A stretch of DNA of 64,000 nucleotides, taken from assembly GCF_014648515.1 (NCBI RefSeq), contig NZ_BMRG01000006.1:128861-192860 (forward strand). Direction: 5' to 3'. The position numbers were made by a program, and so were the translations under genes. This stretch comes from Saccharothrix coeruleofusca (GTDB lineage: Bacteria; Actinomycetota; Actinomycetes; Mycobacteriales; Pseudonocardiaceae). The notes beneath the pieces were generated by a model. It made no database searches. It was given only the letters and a program-made list of their open reading frames with translations, and was not told the DNA's origin. Below, piece by piece: positions 61,152 to 64,000 of this stretch; position 1 is the stretch's first letter, and every line of letters begins with the position of its first letter.

Positions 61152-62397
61152 GGGGCAGCCCCGTTTCCCGCCAGTTGTCCGGCAGCAGGTGGTCCAGCAC
61201 GTCGTCCACGCTGACCGCGCCGAGCAGGTGGTCGCTCTCGTCCACCACCGGCGCGCACACCAGGTTGTAGGCGGCGAAGTAGCGGGTCACCTCGCCCAGC
61301 GACGCGGCGGGCGACAGGGTGGTCAGGTCGGTGTCGAGCACGCCCGCGACCAGGTCCGACGGCGGTTCCCGGAGCAGCCGCTGGATGTGCACGCAGCCCA
61401 GGTAGCGGCCGGTGGGGGTGGCGGTGGGCGGGCGGCACACGAACACCATGCTGGCCAGCGCCGGGGTCAGGTCCGGGTTGCGCACGTGCGCCAGCGCCTC
61501 GGCGACCGTGGCGTCCGGCGCGAGCACCACCGGTTCCGGGGTCATCAGGCCGCCCGCGGTGTCGAAGCTGTACTCCAGCAGCCTGCGCACCGGCGCGGAC
61601 TCGGCGGGCTCCATCAGCCCCAGCAGCCGGTCCTTGTCGATCTCGGGCAGCTCGGCCAGCAGGTCCGCGGCGTCGTCGGGGTTCATCGCCTCCAGCACGT
61701 CCGCCGCACGCTCCTCGTCCAGGTGCGCCAGCAGGTCCTTCTGGTCCTCCTCGGGCAGCTCCTCGATGATGTCGGCCAGCCGCTCGTCGTCCAGCGCCTC
61801 GGCGACCTCGTAGCGGCGCTTGAGCGGCAGGCCGTGCAGCGCGTTGGCCACGTCGGCGGCGCGCATGGTCTCGAAGACCGCCACCAGGTGCTGCGCGCCC
61901 TGCGGCTGGCCCGCCAGCTCGGTGACCGACAGCCCGCCGATCTCCTCCCAGTGCAGCACCTGCACCGGGCCTCGGCGGGCCAGCCTGCCGGTCCGCTCGC
62001 GCACCGCGACCCTGGTCATCCGCCAGTCGCGGGTGCGGCTGGGTTCCATGGCGGCGTCCACCAGCACCGCGGCGGCGCCCGACGCGGTGCGCACGCGCGC
62101 GTCCAGCAGCTCGCCGACCACCAGCACCTCGTTGGCGCGCTGGTGGAACTGCCGCAGGTTGACCGACCCGGTGGCCAGCGTGACGGCGTTGGGCTCGATG
62201 GAGGTGACCCGCAGCATCGGCACGAAGATCCGCCGCCGGGTGGCCAGCTCCAGCACCAGTCCCAGCACGCGCGGCGGCTGCCGGTCCACGCGCAGGCCGA
62301 CCACCAGGTCGCGGACCTTGCCGATGGCCTCGCCGTCGGGCCCGAACACGGGCAGTCCGGCGAGCTGAGCGGCGAAAACCCGGTTCACGGCGACCAC
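61144..62397 (-). CDS. MgtE N-domain/CBS protein without transmembrane part
   Basis: 417 residues. A PRC-barrel-like N-terminus (LPVFGPDGEAIGKVRDLVVGLR...) is followed by an MgtE intracellular N domain (NALHGLPLKRRYEVAEALDDERLADIIEELPEEDQKDLLAHLDEERAADVLEAM) and a CBS pair (DTAGGLMTPEPVVLAPDATVAEAL, YNLVCAPVVDESDHLLGAVSVDDVLDHL). No membrane segments are present, so unlike MgtE it is not itself a magnesium channel; it may sense Mg2+ or nucleotide and act on the coupled DUF1003 membrane protein (inference). The start is GTG at 62397 or 62388. Confidence 0.9.
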   Translation of the reverse strand: MVAVNRVFAAQLAGLPVFGPDGEAIGKVRDLVVGLRVDRQPPRVLGLVLELATRRRIFVPMLRVTSIEPNAVTLATGSVNLRQFHQRANEVLVVGELLDARVRTASGAAAVLVDAAMEPSRTRDWRMTRVAVRERTGRLARRGPVQVLHWEEIGGLSVTELAGQPQGAQHLVAVFETMRAADVANALHGLPLKRRYEVAEALDDERLADIIEELPEEDQKDLLAHLDEERAADVLEAMNPDDAADLLAELPEIDKDRLLGLMEPAESAPVRRLLEYSFDTAGGLMTPEPVVLAPDATVAEALAHVRNPDLTPALASMVFVCRPPTATPTGRYLGCVHIQRLLREPPSDLVAGVLDTDLTTLSPAASLGEVTRYFAAYNLVCAPVVDESDHLLGAVSVDDVLDHLLPDNWRETGLPHA

Positions 62398-62418
62398 GCC
62401 GCCAGGCTAGCCGGGGTC

Positions 62419-62424
62419 TAGGGT
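62419..62424 (+). promoter_or_regulatory. -10-like box (TAGGGT), leaderless PhzF gene
   Basis: TAGGGT ends 7 nt before the GTG at 62432. Confidence 0.5.
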
Positions 62425-62431
62425 CCGTGCC

Positions 62432-63286
62432 GTGCTCAGGTACGACGTCGTGGACGTGTTCACCTCCCGCGCTTTCGCGGGCAACCCGCTGGCCGTGGTG
62501 CACGGCGGCGAGGGGCTCGACGACGCGGGGATGCAGGCCGTCGCCCGCGAGTTCAACCTCTCCGAGACCGCGTTCCCGCTCCCGCCGACCGATCCCGCCG
62601 CCGACTACCGGCTGCGGATCTTCACCCCGCTGGTCGAGCTGCCGTTCGCCGGTCTGCCCGGCATCGGGGCGGCGTGGGTGCTCGCCTCGCAGGGGCTGCT
62701 GCGGCACGGGCCGGTGGTGCAGCAGACCGGGGCCGGGCTGCACGAGGTGGTGGTGACGCCGCGCGGCGCGACGCTGGCGGGCGGCGAGCCGGGGATCGGC
62801 CGGTCCCTCGACAGCGCGCCGCTGGCCGCCGCCCTGGGCCTGTCACCGTCCGATGTGGACGAAGGGATCGCCGCGGGCGCGGCCTCGGCGGGCATGGAGT
62901 TCACCTTCCTGCCGGTGCGGCAGGCGGCGGTGGCGCGGGCGCGCCCGGCCCCGGACCTGGCCGACCGGGTGGTGGGGCGGGGGCTGGTGCCGGTGGCGTT
63001 CGACCCGGTGGGGCGGGTGGCGCGGGTGCGGATGTTCCGCGCCACCGGCGGCGAGGACCCGGCCACCGGGAGCGCGGCGCTGGCGCTGGCCGCGTGGCTG
63101 GTCGACCGCGGGCTGCTGCCGGGCGACGGCGAGCACGAGTTCACGGTGCGCCAAGGAGCCGAGATCGATCGCCCGTCCACATTGGACTGCTGGGTGGCCG
63201 CGGTCGGCGGCCGGGCCACGCGCGTGCGCTGCGGTGGCGGGGTGGTGCCGGTGGCGCAGGGGCGGATCAGGCGACCCGGCCGCTGA
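62432..63286 (+). CDS. PhzF-family isomerase-like protein
   Basis: 284 residues with the two-lobed PhzF/DapF-like fold: YDVVDVFTSRAFAGNPLAVV at the start, catalytic-type Glu45 in NLSETAF, and GGEDPATGSAALALAAWL. The otherwise near-universal PFAGHP motif reads PFAGLP (Leu75), so the His thought to assist catalysis in PhzF is absent. The role is unknown; these are often orphan genes. It is convergent with, and overlaps, the antibiotic-kinase gene by 20 bp. Confidence 0.9.
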   Translation: MLRYDVVDVFTSRAFAGNPLAVVHGGEGLDDAGMQAVAREFNLSETAFPLPPTDPAADYRLRIFTPLVELPFAGLPGIGAAWVLASQGLLRHGPVVQQTGAGLHEVVVTPRGATLAGGEPGIGRSLDSAPLAAALGLSPSDVDEGIAAGAASAGMEFTFLPVRQAAVARARPAPDLADRVVGRGLVPVAFDPVGRVARVRMFRATGGEDPATGSAALALAAWLVDRGLLPGDGEHEFTVRQGAEIDRPSTLDCWVAAVGGRATRVRCGGGVVPVAQGRIRRPGR

Positions 63287-64000
63287 ACAGCCGCGCCATC
63301 GCCGCCAGCACCTCGGCGGTGTCGGCGTACCCCTTCTCCACGCACCACGGCCAGCTCGCCACCGCGCGGTGGAACACCCACCGCCGCGCCCGCTCGACGT
63401 CCAGCTCGGCGATGTCGACCAGGGCGGCGAACCGCTCGCGCAGCCCGCGCTCGCCGTCCAGCTCGGCGACCCGGTTGCGCAGCAGCGCGATCAGCCCGAC
63501 CTCGCGGTCGCCCGCCAGCGGCTTGGGGTCGATGGCCAGCCAGGGCTCGCGCTCGCCGCGCAGCACGTTGGCGTAGTGCAGGTCCTCGTTGACCAGCGTG
63601 CCGCCCGCGTCCGCGACCAGCTCCCGGCCGACCTCCACGGCCATCGCGACCAGCCGGGCGGGCACCGGCCCGCCCGCCGCGGCGTTCTGCGCCACCAGGT
63701 CGGGCACCCGCCAGCGGCGGAACTCCGGGCCCGCCGGGGTGCGCAGCCTGCGCGTCAGCCCGCCCGCGACCAGCAGCGCCTGCTCGATCGGCACGTCCAG
63801 CAGCGACCAGGTGTGGTCCAGCCGCTCCAGCAGCAGCGCGCCGTGCGCGTCGTCGTGGTCGAGCAGCCGCACCGCGCCGTCGCCGTCCCAGGCCCGCAGC
63901 GCCAGCGGCTCGCCGCGGGTCTCCTCGTCCACCCAGGTCAGCTTGAGCGCGGCCGGGTGCCCGTCGGCCCGCCGCACCGGCAGCACCAGCCCGACCGCGC
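63267..64000 (-). CDS. Aminoglycoside/hydroxyurea phosphotransferase family (APH_6/HUR), N-terminus outside window
   Basis: At least 240 residues are visible; the frame stays open to the window edge, so the start is missing. The segment NEDLHYANVLRGEREPWLAIDPKPLAGDREVGLIALLRN holds the catalytic loop (His-Asp type DLH..N) and the Asp of DPKP, as in streptomycin 6-kinases and hydroxyurea kinases. An antibiotic-modifying role is predicted by family, but many chromosomal members have unknown substrates. It overlaps phzF at the 3' end. Confidence 0.88.
   Translation of the reverse strand, partial: AVGLVLPVRRADGHPAALKLTWVDEETRGEPLALRAWDGDGAVRLLDHDDAHGALLLERLDHTWSLLDVPIEQALLVAGGLTRRLRTPAGPEFRRWRVPDLVAQNAAAGGPVPARLVAMAVEVGRELVADAGGTLVNEDLHYANVLRGEREPWLAIDPKPLAGDREVGLIALLRNRVAELDGERGLRERFAALVDIAELDVERARRWVFHRAVASWPWCVEKGYADTAEVLAAMARLFSGRVA

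Overview
This is a 64 kb piece of a high-GC actinobacterial chromosome. GTG starts are common, genes are coupled by 4-base overlaps, and mycothiol (mshB), phosphatidylinositol-mannoside (pimE-like) and actinobacterial DAP-pathway genes are present. From memory, the gene order follows the Mycobacterium tuberculosis Rv1112-Rv1232c backbone: ychF, pimE/phhB, typA/lpqW, mshB, fdxA/dapC, dapD/dapE/LOG, folP2, tagA, a DUF3117 protein, glgA/glgC, O-methyltransferase/sigE/rseA/htrA/tatB, mrp and a CBS protein. The GC content and extra genes suggest a Pseudonocardiales-type organism (Actinosynnema, Saccharothrix or Lentzea); that placement is inference.

Layout. 1-6.1 kb: the end of sbcC, an ABC exporter, an ada/alkA-ogt alkylation-repair pair and ychF. 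6.2-8.6 kb: a Uma2 protein, a 34-aa membrane peptide, a PimE-like mannosyltransferase and phhB. 8.6-12.3 kb: a TPP-riboswitch-controlled thiBPQ operon. 12.7-18.3 kb: a GNAT gene, a LolA-like lipoprotein-carrier/ABC operon and a divergent two-component system. 18.4-21.3 kb: an SRPBCC-NUDIX fusion, trpS with a Trp-codon leader peptide, a YCII protein and a Lys/Cys-rich small protein behind an iron-box-like site. 21.5-31.6 kb: typA, an LpqW-like lipoprotein and a five-gene peptide ABC importer. 31.7-39.5 kb: mshB, fdxA-dapC, dapD/dapE and two LOG proteins. 39.7-46.7 kb: a CocE-type hydrolase, folP2, PadR/HAAS, a DivIVA-like protein, SRPBCC, tag, an enoyl-CoA hydratase, a PaaX-like regulator and a DUF3117 gene. 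46.8-54.3 kb: pepA, a LysR/MFS pair, a lipoprotein, glgA and glgC. 54.6-64 kb: O-methyltransferase, sigE-rseA-htrA-tatB, mrp, MarR, DUF1003, an MgtE-N/CBS protein, PhzF and a partial antibiotic kinase.

The most unusual content is between the genes. Two families of short repeats recur. The beta element is a pair of near-identical 18-19 nt boxes whose starts are exactly 32 bp apart in all nine copies found. The alpha element is an array of about 18 nt boxes with an exact 22 bp period. Eight of the eleven non-overlapping convergent gene junctions carry one or both, and only one clear locus (folP2-PadR) is elsewhere. They look like an undescribed family of convergent-junction elements (bidirectional terminators, protein-binding arrays or REP-like mobile repeats).

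Two distant loci also share an 11-bp-spaced TCTCAG direct-repeat array: the LolA/response-regulator divergent promoter and the sigE upstream region. This suggests that the two-component system at 16.3-18.3 kb controls envelope-stress sigma factor SigE. Other regulatory finds are a leaderless Trp-Trp leader peptide with an attenuator hairpin before trpS, two DtxR/IdeR-like iron boxes, and many genes whose start codon sits 6-8 nt after a -10-like hexamer (predicted leaderless mRNAs).
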